NCBI RefSeq assembly: GCF_004114935.1
Contig: NZ_CP022221.1
Span: forward strand, 8,453,001-8,517,000
Direction: 5' to 3'
Length of the DNA: 64,000 bases
Origin: Bradyrhizobium zhanjiangense
Lineage (GTDB): Bacteria > Pseudomonadota > Alphaproteobacteria > Rhizobiales > Xanthobacteraceae
In this document: positions 8,676 through 16,195 of the stretch, piece after piece
Layout of the letters: each line of letters begins with the position of its first letter
Position numbering within the stretch: position 1 is the stretch's first letter
Program-made: the position numbers and the translations under genes
Notes under the pieces: model-generated
What the model was told of the DNA's origin: nothing
Database searches by the model: none
The model's input: the letters and a program-made list of their open reading frames with translations, nothing else

Positions 8676-8703
8676 AAATATGTGATCGTGAACATATTTC
8701 GCG
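8672..8703. repeat. Perfect 12-bp palindrome at the RIT/istA junction
   Basis: CGCGAAATATGT (8672-8683) and ACATATTTCGCG (8692-8703) are perfect inverted repeats around an 8-bp spacer GATCGTGA. The outer arm merges with the istA target TTCGCG. The layout resembles a tyrosine-recombinase core site (two arms, short spacer); this role is inferred. Confidence 0.7.
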
Positions 8704-9898
8704 CTTCTGCGAGCTTTACCGCGCCTGGGAAGGCCGCCTGTCGGTGACGATGCGCCAGTCGCATGCGGCCGGCGACAAGCTGTTCGTCGACTATGCCGGC
8801 GACGGCGTGCCGGTGGTGATCGACCGGTTCACCGGCGAGCGGCGCGCCGCGCAGATCTTCGTCGCGGTGCTCGGCGCATCGAGCTTCACCTACGCGCAGG
8901 CGACCTGGACGCAGGGGCTCGCCGACTGGATCAGCGGCCACGTCGGCGCCTTCGAGGCGATCGGCGGCGTGCCGGCGCTCTTGGTGCCGGACAACACCAA
9001 AGTCGCGGTGATCAAGGCCTGCCTCTACGATCCTAGGATCAATCGCAGCTACGCCGACATGGCGGCACATTACGGCACCGCCATTCTGCCGGCCAGGCCG
9101 CGACGGCCGCGGGACAAGGCCAAAGTCGAGCAGGCGGTCCTGATGGTCGAACGCTGGCTGCTCGGGCGGCTGCGCCACCGCACCTTCCACAGCCTCGCCG
9201 ACGTCAACGCGGCGATCGCCGAGTTGATGATCCGGCTCAACGAGGAGCGACCGATCCGGCGGCTCGGTGTCACCCGCCGCAAGCTATTGGAGGAGATCGA
9301 CCGGCCGGCGCTCAAGGCCTTGCCGGAGAGCCCTTACGTGTTCGCCGAGTGGCGGATCTGCCGGGTCAGCATCGACTATCACGTCGAGGTCGAGGCGCAT
9401 TACTACAGCGTCCCGCATCGCTTCGCCCGCGCCGAGGTCGAGGTCCGCTTCACCGCCCGCACCGTGGAGATATTCCACAAGGGTGAGCGGATCGCCGCGC
9501 ATCAGCGCATGAGCGGCAACCACAAGCACACGACCGTGCCGGAGCACATGGCGTCCAGTCATCGGCGCCACGCCGGCTGGACCATCGAGCGCATCCGCAA
9601 GGACGCCGCCTCGATCGGACCGGCCACCGCGGCGCTGTGCGACCTGATCCTCGATGAACGCACGCACCCCGAGCAGGGCTTTCGCGCCTGTCTCGGCATC
9701 ATCCGGCTCGCCCGATCCTACGGGCACGAGCGGCTCGATGCCGCCGCCATGCGGGCGATCGACATCGGCGCGCGCACCTACGGCTCGGTCAAATCGATCC
9801 TCGCCAACAATCTCGATCGGCGGCCTTCACCCAAGCGTCCCGCGGACGACGCGCCGATCCTCCATCCCAACATCCGCGGGCCGCGCTACTACAACTAG
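8704..9898 (+). pseudogene. istA: IS21-family transposase istA, 3-prime part
   Basis: Continues IstA from [14 protein letters not shown] through the DDE/RNase H-like core: [12 protein letters not shown] holds the first Asp, [14 protein letters not shown] the second, and [12 protein letters not shown] the Glu region, followed by the Mu-transposase C-terminal part (HYYSVPHRF). It ends at 9898, eleven bases before istB. All expected catalytic acids are present, so the only visible lesion is the RIT insertion. A frame from the internal ATG at 8750 could still make an N-terminally truncated protein. Confidence 0.85.
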
Positions 9899-9909
9899 GA
9901 GATCATGCC

Positions 9910-10653
9910 TTGCTCACGCATCCGACCCTCGATCAACTCCATCAACTCGGCCTTCACGGCATGGCCAAGGCCTTCGCCGACATCGAAGCCGGCGGCGAGG
10001 CTGCCAGCCTCGGCCACGCCGAATGGCTCGCGCTCCTGCTCGAACGCGAAGCCTCACTGCGACGCGACAAGCGGCTCTCGAAGCGGCTGCAATACGCCAA
10101 GCTGCGCCAGCAGGCCTGCGTCGAGGACATCGACTATCGCACCCCGCGTGGCCTCGACCGCAGCCTGCTGACGATGCTGGTCGAATGCCAATGGATCGAT
10201 GACCACGCCAACCTTTTGATCTGCGGGCCATCCGGCGTCGGCAAGAGCTGGCTCGCCTCCGCGCTCGGCAACAAGGCCTGCCGCGACAACCGTTCCGTGC
10301 TCTATCAGCGCGTCCCGCGGCTGTTCACCGATCTCGCTCTGGCGCGCGGAGACGGCCGCCACCCCCGTCTGTTGCGTGCCCTCGGCCGCGTCGATCTTCT
10401 CATCCTCGACGACTGGGGCCTCGAGCCGCTCGATGCCACGGCCCGTCACGACCTCCTGGAGATCCTCGAGGACCGCTATGGCCGCCGCTCCACCATCGTC
10501 ACCAGCCAACTCCCCGTTGATCAATGGCACGCGCTGATCGGCGACCCCACCTACGCCGACGCCGTTCTCGATCGCCTGGTCCATAACGCCCACCGGATCG
10601 ACCTCAACGGCGAGAGCATGCGGCGAACCCGCAAACCCGGCCGGAAGGCCTGA
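9910..10653 (+). CDS. istB: IS21-family helper ATPase IstB (247 aa)
   Basis: An AAA+ ATPase of the DnaC/IstB type. Walker A is GPSGVGKS (near residue 105), Walker B is VDLLILDDWG (near 162), and a sensor-like IVTSQLPVDQW follows. IstB stimulates IstA and helps choose target DNA. The start is TTG (MLTHPTLDQLHQLGL matches the family start), eleven bases after the istA stop. The gene appears intact, unlike istA. Confidence 0.92.
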   Translation: MLTHPTLDQLHQLGLHGMAKAFADIEAGGEAASLGHAEWLALLLEREASLRRDKRLSKRLQYAKLRQQACVEDIDYRTPRGLDRSLLTMLVECQWIDDHANLLICGPSGVGKSWLASALGNKACRDNRSVLYQRVPRLFTDLALARGDGRHPRLLRALGRVDLLILDDWGLEPLDATARHDLLEILEDRYGRRSTIVTSQLPVDQWHALIGDPTYADAVLDRLVHNAHRIDLNGESMRRTRKPGRKA

Positions 10654-10819
10654 GCCCGTGGCGCTGTGGACATGCCGCTGCACTTGGACAACGCGAAGGG
10701 CGTTGCCCACATGCCCACAGCAGGAGCAGCAGAAAACAACCCCTTCGAGCCGCGATTCAAGATTGACCACGCGGCTCCGCCGATGCCAGAAACCAGACTG
10801 CCAGAACGCCTCCCGCCCC

Positions 10820-10870
10820 GGGCGACATCAAATCGGAAAGGTGGGCGAGATCATCTCGGAATACTGGAGG
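10820..10870 (+). repeat. Right-end repeats of the IS21-like element (proximal part)
   Basis: GGGCGACATCAAATCGGAA and GGGCGAGATCATCTCGGAAT are inverted copies of the left-end repeat unit. The array is cut here by the IS91-like insertion and resumes at about 13390. Confidence 0.7.
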
Positions 10871-10871
10871 G

Positions 10872-10929
10872 TTCAAATAGGTCCCGCGTCACAGATCTCG
10901 CCGCAAGTCCAGCGCGGGACCTATTTGAA
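10872..10929. repeat. 17-bp perfect inverted repeat at IS91-like terminus
   Basis: TTCAAATAGGTCCCGCG (10872-10888) and CGCGGGACCTATTTGAA (10913-10929) pair perfectly around 24 nt. IS91 origin ends carry such hairpins next to the cleavage site. Confidence 0.75.
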
Positions 10930-11217
10930 GCTGGATTGAACGAAGCCGCGTCTTGTGAGCGCGGACCTATGGGGGTTCGATCTAGGCGCCGGTAGGCGCG
11001 ATTGACCCGATGTCGGGCCCGCGAGCGAGTGTGGCCGCAGATTGTCGCTGATGTTGGCAGCAAAGGATGCCGCCGTCGATAGCGTCGAACGGCGCGTCAA
11101 GCCCAGGCGGCTGACTATCGCCCGTTCGGCGGGCGTTGTGAGCGTGCTTGATCGTTCCGACGGAGAACGTCGGCAGGGCAGCGCGTGCAGTGGGAGCGGA
11201 CAAGTCGAGGTCGTCGG

Positions 11218-12410
11218 TCATGATGTATCGCAGCGAGGTGCTGCGCGTCGCTGCGCTGGCGCACGCGGCACAGGTCCAATCTCGACCATGCGGCCTCCGC
11301 AGATGGGGCACAAGTCGAGGCGGTGACCAAGGAGGATGGCGCAGCGCTCACGATAGTTGACAGCTTCGGCAGGCGGAGGTGGCTGCGGCGCGTCAAGCGC
11401 CGCTCGGATGCGCGCGAGTTTGGCGGCGCGGCAGGCGTTCGCCAGGAAACCAAAATGACGGATGCGGCGGAACCCCTTCGGCAATATGTGGAGCAGAAAG
11501 CGACGAAGGAACTCCTCAGTGTCGAGTGTCATCACTTTGGATTTGTTGCCAGCGCGATAATCCTTCCACCGGAAGCGGACGTGGCCCTGGTCACAGCTAA
11601 GGAGCCGGCCGTTGGCGATCGCAACGCGATGGGTGTAGCGCCCAAGATAGGCCAGAACCTGTTCTGGTCCGCCGAAGGGACGCTTGGCGTAGACGACCCA
11701 CTCGACCTTGCGGAGGGCGTTTAGATGGCTGGCGAATGCCGCTGGCTCGACGAGGTGCGCGAGATGGCCGAAGAATTGGAGCTTGGTGCCATCGAACGCC
11801 GCCTGCAGGCGCTCCAGGAATAGCCGACGATACAATCGTGACAGGACGCGAACGGGAAGGAAGAAGCCGGGGCGACAATGAACCCAGCTTCCATCAGGGC
11901 GATCCCGCCGCCTGGCACGAGGCAATGGGCATGTGGATGATGCGTCAGGGTCTGGCCCCAGGTATGGAGAATGGCGATCATCCCGGTCTCGGCACCGAGA
12001 TGCTTCGGGTCGGCGCTGATGAGACGGATCGTCTCGGCTGCTGCCTTGAGCAGGATGTCGTAGACCACCGCCTTGTTCTGCAGCGCGATGGCGGCCACGG
12101 GCGCCGGCACGGTGAAGACGACATGGAAATAGGGGACCGGCAGCAGGTCGGCCTGGCGCTCGACGAGCCATTGGGCGCGCGCGAGCGCTTGGCACTTTGG
12201 ACAGTGCCGATCGCGACAGCTGTTATAGGCGACGCGGACCAGGCCGCAGTCGTCGCACCGCTCGACGTGGCCGCCGAGCGTCGCTGTGCGACACGCCTCG
12301 ATGGCCGCCATCGCACGGCGCTGATCGGAGGACAGCCGAGGACCCTGCGCGGCACGGAACGCGCCGCCGTGGCGGCGGAGGATGTCCGCCACCTCGAGCA
12401 CGGGGCGCAT
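11218..12410 (-). pseudogene. IS91-family HUH transposase, frameshifted
   Basis: The N-terminal half (12410 to about 11880) has the zinc-binding domain CDDCGLVRVAYNSCRDRHCPKC and the HUH motif in LTHHPHAHCLVPGGG. The distal half (about 11880 to 11218) is in another frame and begins near RPGFFLPVRVLSRLYRR. It carries AYLGRYTHRVAIAN, with the two tyrosines spaced as in IS91, and a C-terminal CPICGGRM. The frame change lies in the FIVAP/RPGFFLP overlap. Unless this is a sequencing error or recoding, the transposase is inactive. Confidence 0.85.
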
Positions 12411-12419
12411 ATGCGCAGC

Positions 12420-13280
12420 TCAGTCGGGTGGGATCACCCTGACGGAGAGTCCATCGAATGGGCTGGTCGTGCGGGCGAGCAGATTGGTCGCGACCTGAGC
12501 GTAGCGCGCGGTCGATCCCAGCTCGGCATGTCCGAGCAGAACTTGAATGATGCGAATGTCGATCCCGCTTTCCAGGAGATGGGTCGCAAACGAGTGCCGG
12601 AGCGTATGGACAGTAATCGGCTTGGCAAGCCGAGCGCGGCGGCGGGCGGCGCGGCAGGCCGCCTGGACGCAGCGGACGCTGACATGTTCACTGGGGTCTT
12701 GGCCTGGAAATAGCCATAGCCCCGGTCGGGCTCGCATCCAGTACGTGCGCAGAATCTCCAGCAGTCGCGGAGAAAGCATCGCGTAACGATCCCTGCCGCC
12801 CTTGCCGTTCTCGATGTGGATCAACATTCGTTTGCTGTCGATCGAGCTCACCTTCAGGCGGACGACTTCACTAGCCCGTAAGCCAGCCGCATAAGCCGTC
12901 GCCAGCACGACGCGATTGCGCACCCCTGTAACCGCGTCCAGGAAGCGCTCGATCTCTTCGGCACTAAGCACGAGCGGGAGCTTGTCAGGCTTCTGGCCAC
13001 CGATGATCCGCTCGAATGCCTCCGTCTGCCCGAGTGTGACGCCGTAGAAGAACCGCAGCGCGCAGGCCACCTGATTGATGTGGGACCACGAACGCTTTTG
13101 GCCGATGAGATGCAGTTGATAGGCGCGGACCTGCTCGAAACTCAACCGGTCCGGGGCGTAGCCGAAATGGCGGCTAAACTTTGCGATCGCATAGATATAG
13201 GATTGTTGAGTCGACGGCGACAGATTGCGGACCGTCATGTCCTCGATCATGCGCTGCCGAAGAGGGCTCATGGTAGCCAT
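12420..13280 (-). CDS. Tyrosine recombinase associated with IS91-like element (286 aa)
   Basis: MATMSPLRQRMIEDMTVRNL starts the core-binding domain. The catalytic motifs are complete: AAGLRASEVVRL (Arg), HTLRHSFATHLL (HxxR), LLGHAELGST and ARYAQV (Tyr). The ATG at 13280 has AGGAG at good spacing. It ends nine bases before the HUH transposase, so the two form an operon. Pairing of an integrase-like protein with an IS91 transposase is known in one branch of the family; its role there is unclear. Confidence 0.88.
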   Translation of the reverse strand: MATMSPLRQRMIEDMTVRNLSPSTQQSYIYAIAKFSRHFGYAPDRLSFEQVRAYQLHLIGQKRSWSHINQVACALRFFYGVTLGQTEAFERIIGGQKPDKLPLVLSAEEIERFLDAVTGVRNRVVLATAYAAGLRASEVVRLKVSSIDSKRMLIHIENGKGGRDRYAMLSPRLLEILRTYWMRARPGLWLFPGQDPSEHVSVRCVQAACRAARRRARLAKPITVHTLRHSFATHLLESGIDIRIIQVLLGHAELGSTARYAQVATNLLARTTSPFDGLSVRVIPPD

Positions 13281-13385
13281 CTGGGTCTCCTGTCTTGAGA
13301 GGGGTGGTGCGAAGACCAACATCCTCTCAGACAGGACACCTCAGTTCACCAGGCTTGCCCCCACTCCCGCGTAGCGGGTTCGTTC

Positions 13386-13439
13386 AATCCTGGGCGAGAT
13401 CAAATCGGAATACCCGGGCGAGATCATCGGAATCGGCAC
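13386..13439 (+). repeat. Right-end repeats of the IS21-like element (distal part)
   Basis: Two further inverted copies, GGGCGAGATCAAATCGGAAT and GGGCGAGATCATCGGAATCG, end at the terminal CGGAATCGGCAC. Confidence 0.75.
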
Positions 13440-13443
13440 GCTT

Positions 13444-13648
13444 GTTCGTCGTCCCTGAGTATCGGCGAAAAGGAGCAGGCGCCGCATTGGTCGCCGCGAT
13501 CGAGGATCAAGCGCGACAGCGAGAGTTTTCGCGGCTCTACCTCTACACCACAGATGCCGCCGGGTTCTATGCGAGGCTCGGTTGGGCGGTCCTTGATCGC
13601 ACCAATTGGAAGGGCTTCGACACGGCTCTAATGGTTCGCAATCTGTGA
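13444..13648 (+). pseudogene. GNAT acetyltransferase, 3-prime part (split by insertion)
   Basis: The frame reads FVVPEYRRKGAGAALVAAIE, the acetyl-CoA pyrophosphate-binding motif (R-x-x-G-x-G/A) of GNAT enzymes, then LYLYTTDAAGFYARLGW and ends DTALMVRNL. It follows the 4-bp duplication GCTT (13440-13443) and continues exactly from 4745. It has no start of its own. Confidence 0.85.
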
Positions 13649-13657
13649 GGTCCCGAA

Positions 13658-13771
13658 GGGACAAAAGCGAAGGCGCTGCAATTGCCATTGCCGGATAATG
13701 CGCTCAAGATCGCGATGCGCGACGCCGAGAGAGGAAAATCGGGCGCTCATGATTTGTCCGCTTGCCCTTAA
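13658..13771 (+). pseudogene. C-terminal tail of an SRAP gene (second tail)
   Basis: KALQLPLPDNALKIAMRDAE is the conserved SRAP C-terminus, ending at TAA 13769-13771. It lies ten bases after the GNAT stop. Together with the tail at 4381-4488 it brackets the original GNAT gene, suggesting that GNAT once sat between two SRAP copies or inside a duplicated SRAP locus. Confidence 0.6.
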
Positions 13772-14078
13772 GAAGCAGACCAAGGACGGACGGCTGAGTA
13801 CGGACGCGATGGGCCATGTGTGGACGGCTCCGGGTTGGCAAGGAGAATCTTCACTTTGCGGCGTTGGTCGGAGCGGCCATGTGTTCGGCCTGTTTGCGCG
13901 GTTCACGTGACCGCTGGCCATAATGCCCTCCGCGGATCAGGTCCCGATCAAAAGCACGCATTCGGAGATGCCGTGGCCGATGTGGGTTGTCCTGATCGCC
14001 GGATCGACCGGCGCTGCATTAAGTGCTGTTCGCCCTTCCAACCGTTACGTCACACCGGCATGTCCGGCGTAATCTCGT
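13772..14078. other. No confident gene
   Basis: About 300 bp between the SRAP tail and the IS110 transposase. No coding signal recognised. Part may be the non-coding end of the IS110 element. Confidence 0.4.
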
Positions 14079-15140
14079 TTACGCCATGAGAGCGGCGGGT
14101 TCCTTGTAGCGTTCGTTCCTCGCCATCATCGCCCAGGCTATCCTGGCGAGTTTGTTGGCGAGCGCGATGGCAGCGACCTTAGTTGCTCGCCGCGCCAGCA
14201 ATGCGGAGAGCCAGGGTCGACGCCCCGTTCCATGGATTTTGGCATAGCGGATCACGGCGAGTGCGCCGGCCGTGAACAGGCTGCGCAAATAGCGATCGCC
14301 CTGCTTGCTGATACTGCCAAGCTTGTCCTTGCCTCCGTTCGAGTTCTGCTTCGGCACGAGCCCAACCCAGGCCGAGAAGTCTCGACCCGATCGGAACGCC
14401 TTGGCATCAGCAACGCTCGCGACCAGCGCCGTTGCCAGCGCCGGACCAACACCAGGGATCGCGTCCAGTCGCTTGCTCGTCGCGCTCGATCGATGCCAGG
14501 CGACAATACGCCTGTCGAACTCCAGGATTTGCACCTTCAGCGCCCGCAATTGACTGCCGAGAACAGCAAGACATGCGCGGGCCACCTCCGGGAGCCGGCG
14601 GTCAGCTGTATCGGCGACGACTTCCAGCAACTGATCGACGCCCCGGCGCCCGACCGGGGCGACAATCCCGAACTCGGCAAGATAGGCGCGGATTGAATTG
14701 ATGACGGCAGTCTGCTGGCGGATGAAGAGGTGGCGCGCTCGATGAAGCATCAGACAGCTCTGTTGCTCGACCGTCTTGGTCGGCACGAACCGCATGTTGG
14801 GTCTCGTGACCGCCTCGCAAATCGCCTCCGCGTCGGTGGTGTCGTTCTTTTGCCGCTTGACGTACGGCTTCACATAGGCCGGAGGCATCAATCGCACCGT
14901 ATGTCCCAACGCCTGCAACTCACGGGACCAATAATGGGATGATGCGCAAGCCTCGATCCCCACCAGGCACGACGGCAACTTCTCAAAGAAGGACAGCACG
15001 AAACGGCGCTTGAGTTGACGCCGTATGACCACTTGCCCGGCTGCATCGACGCCATGCACTTGAAAGACCGACTTCGCAATATCCAGACGATCGTCGAAAT
15101 TGACTGCATAGGCTGCTCCTCCGAATCGTGGGAGCCTCAA
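14079..15140 (-). CDS. IS110-family transposase (353 aa)
   Basis: A DEDD-type N-terminal domain (AYAVNFDDRLDIAKSVFQVH; GIEACASSHYWSREL; KNDTTDAEAICEAV) is followed by the transposase-20 C-terminal domain (DAIPGVGPALATALVAS; FSAWVGLVPKQNSNGG). Length and motifs are complete. IS110 enzymes insert DNA without a DDE domain, guided by a bridge RNA made from the element's non-coding end. The start is probably TTG at 15140, because family similarity runs to that end and no better codon is in frame. A nearly identical 243-bp piece lies at 31689-31931. Confidence 0.9.
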   Translation of the reverse strand: MRLPRFGGAAYAVNFDDRLDIAKSVFQVHGVDAAGQVVIRRQLKRRFVLSFFEKLPSCLVGIEACASSHYWSRELQALGHTVRLMPPAYVKPYVKRQKNDTTDAEAICEAVTRPNMRFVPTKTVEQQSCLMLHRARHLFIRQQTAVINSIRAYLAEFGIVAPVGRRGVDQLLEVVADTADRRLPEVARACLAVLGSQLRALKVQILEFDRRIVAWHRSSATSKRLDAIPGVGPALATALVASVADAKAFRSGRDFSAWVGLVPKQNSNGGKDKLGSISKQGDRYLRSLFTAGALAVIRYAKIHGTGRRPWLSALLARRATKVAAIALANKLARIAWAMMARNERYKEPAALMA

Positions 15141-15748
15141 AAACGGCGCCCATACCTTGGCACTCTCGTGCCGGTGGAGGAGCCGTCCACAGCATCAATT
15201 CCGGAAGTTAGTCGTTCGATAAAATAGTCAGATCGGCCGCCCTCATTAGTGTGGCCGATCTCCGTCGACGACTGCGCAGGCGCTATTCGCTCATTCGGTT
15301 ATTCCGCCCTACCATCTGCACCTTCTTAACTTCCTCTGCCGACCCACGCCGGCCCCCGTCGCCGGCCGCCGAAACCAACAAATGCAACGCGGCCCCGTGG
15401 GATCGAAATAAACAGCCAGCAGCTGTATGAGAGATTTAAAGTTCGCTTGGATCAAATGCCAATGGGGGTAGGCGTTTGATGAGCACCAAAAGCAATCGGC
15501 GCTAAATTCCAGCAAACGCAAGCCCTTGCGTGACGCTCATTCAACCTTCAAGCGCTCATTCAATATTTTGCCCATTTTTTCTGGGTTTAAATTAAACATT
15601 TAATATGATATTTTAATGACATTTATTTGATTCGGGGGTGAGATTGGATCGGCACCCAGATTTTGACGAACTCGTTTTGGTGGCAAAGGGCCCGATTGAC
15701 AATCGATTTGCGCTCTGCGGTTGTGACCCCCTTACTCGGAGAAAAATT
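15141..15748. other. Non-coding region; IS110 upstream end and AT-rich promoter-like stretch
   Basis: The first 150-200 bp precede the IS110 transposase gene and, by family knowledge, could encode a bridge RNA. They contain inverted segments such as GATCGGCC...GGCCGATC (15231-15261). From about 15541 to 15635 the DNA turns strikingly AT-rich compared with its surroundings, just upstream of the PilZ gene. Confidence 0.4.
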
Positions 15749-15985
15749 ATGGAGCAGAAAGGTTCTCATTCGACACGCATCCCAAAGTCAGGCTCAATCA
15801 GCTTCGGCCGTTCGAAAGCAGATTGCGTGATTCGCAGCATCTCCGCATACGGTGCCGCCCTGGATATTGTTGGAGATGGAAAGATTCCCGACGACTTCGC
15901 GCTGACCGTCATTCCGGACGGTGACCTGCGCCGGTGTGCAGTGGTCTGGCGTAAAGAAAAGCGTATCGCCGTCGCATTCTATTGA
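15749..15985 (+). CDS. PilZ-domain-like protein (78 aa)
   Basis: The core IPKSGSISFGRSKADCVIRS then ISAYGAALDIVG resembles the first strands of a PilZ domain, whose usual signatures are RxxxR and (D/N)xSxxG. Here the second site reads RSISAYG and the arginine motif is not conserved, so c-di-GMP binding is doubtful. The ATG at 15749 follows CGGAGA. A longer frame from 15638 is possible but lacks similarity. It sits alone between the AT-rich stretch and phaC. Confidence 0.6.
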   Translation: MEQKGSHSTRIPKSGSISFGRSKADCVIRSISAYGAALDIVGDGKIPDDFALTVIPDGDLRRCAVVWRKEKRIAVAFY

Positions 15986-16195
15986 CACGCCACCAGCTCA
16001 TGCGGATGCAGGTGGAAGTTCTTAGGGCCATAGTCGCCGGCGACGAACAGGGGCTGGTGCACAGAAACCCGGCTTTAACATAACCAATCAACCCTACCTG
16101 CCGACGCGCGTGTCACCAACCGCATGCGGTGAGGTGTTGTTTTTTTGGAAGCTACCCAAAACGGCTCTGGTCAGGCCTGTCAGGAGGAAAGACTT

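Larger units (their letters stand above)
5294..8703 (-). mobile_element. RIT element (recombinase in trio) inserted in istA
   Basis: Three tyrosine recombinases in the same orientation with overlapping ends lie between 30-bp inverted repeats (5290-5319 and 8646-8675, one mismatch). This matches the known RIT plan: ritA, ritB and ritC with terminal inverted repeats. The insertion is bounded by TTCGCG at 5288-5293 and 8698-8703. Removing 5294-8703 restores istA in frame, which fixes the insertion limits. The right boundary includes 28 bp beyond the terminal repeat that form part of a palindrome (8672-8703). Confidence 0.85.
10871..13390 (-). mobile_element. IS91-like element with accessory tyrosine recombinase
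   Basis: The element splits the right-end repeats of the IS21-like element. One edge abuts GTTC (10871-10874; GAAC on the other strand), which fits the tetranucleotide target of IS91 elements, and begins with a 17-bp inverted repeat as expected for a rolling-circle origin. It encodes a tyrosine recombinase followed by an IS91-type HUH transposase (frameshifted). No target duplication is apparent, as expected for rolling-circle insertion. The outer limit near 13390 is approximate. Confidence 0.75.
4746..13439 (+). mobile_element. IS21-like element carrying two further insertions
   Basis: The left end GTGCTGATTCCG (4746-4757) and right end CGGAATCGGCAC (13428-13439) are inverted repeats with one mismatch. 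They are flanked by the direct repeat GCTT (4742-4745 and 13440-13443), a target duplication within the range known for IS21. Inside are istA (interrupted), istB and multiple internal terminal repeats. A RIT element occupies 5294-8703 and an IS91-like element about 10871-13390, so the core IS21-like element is only about 2.8 kb. Confidence 0.85.

Noticed and set aside
8588..9190. 200-codon minus-strand frame over istA
   Set aside because: Antisense of IstA codons with Asp/Arg/Gly-rich low-complexity translation; no motif.
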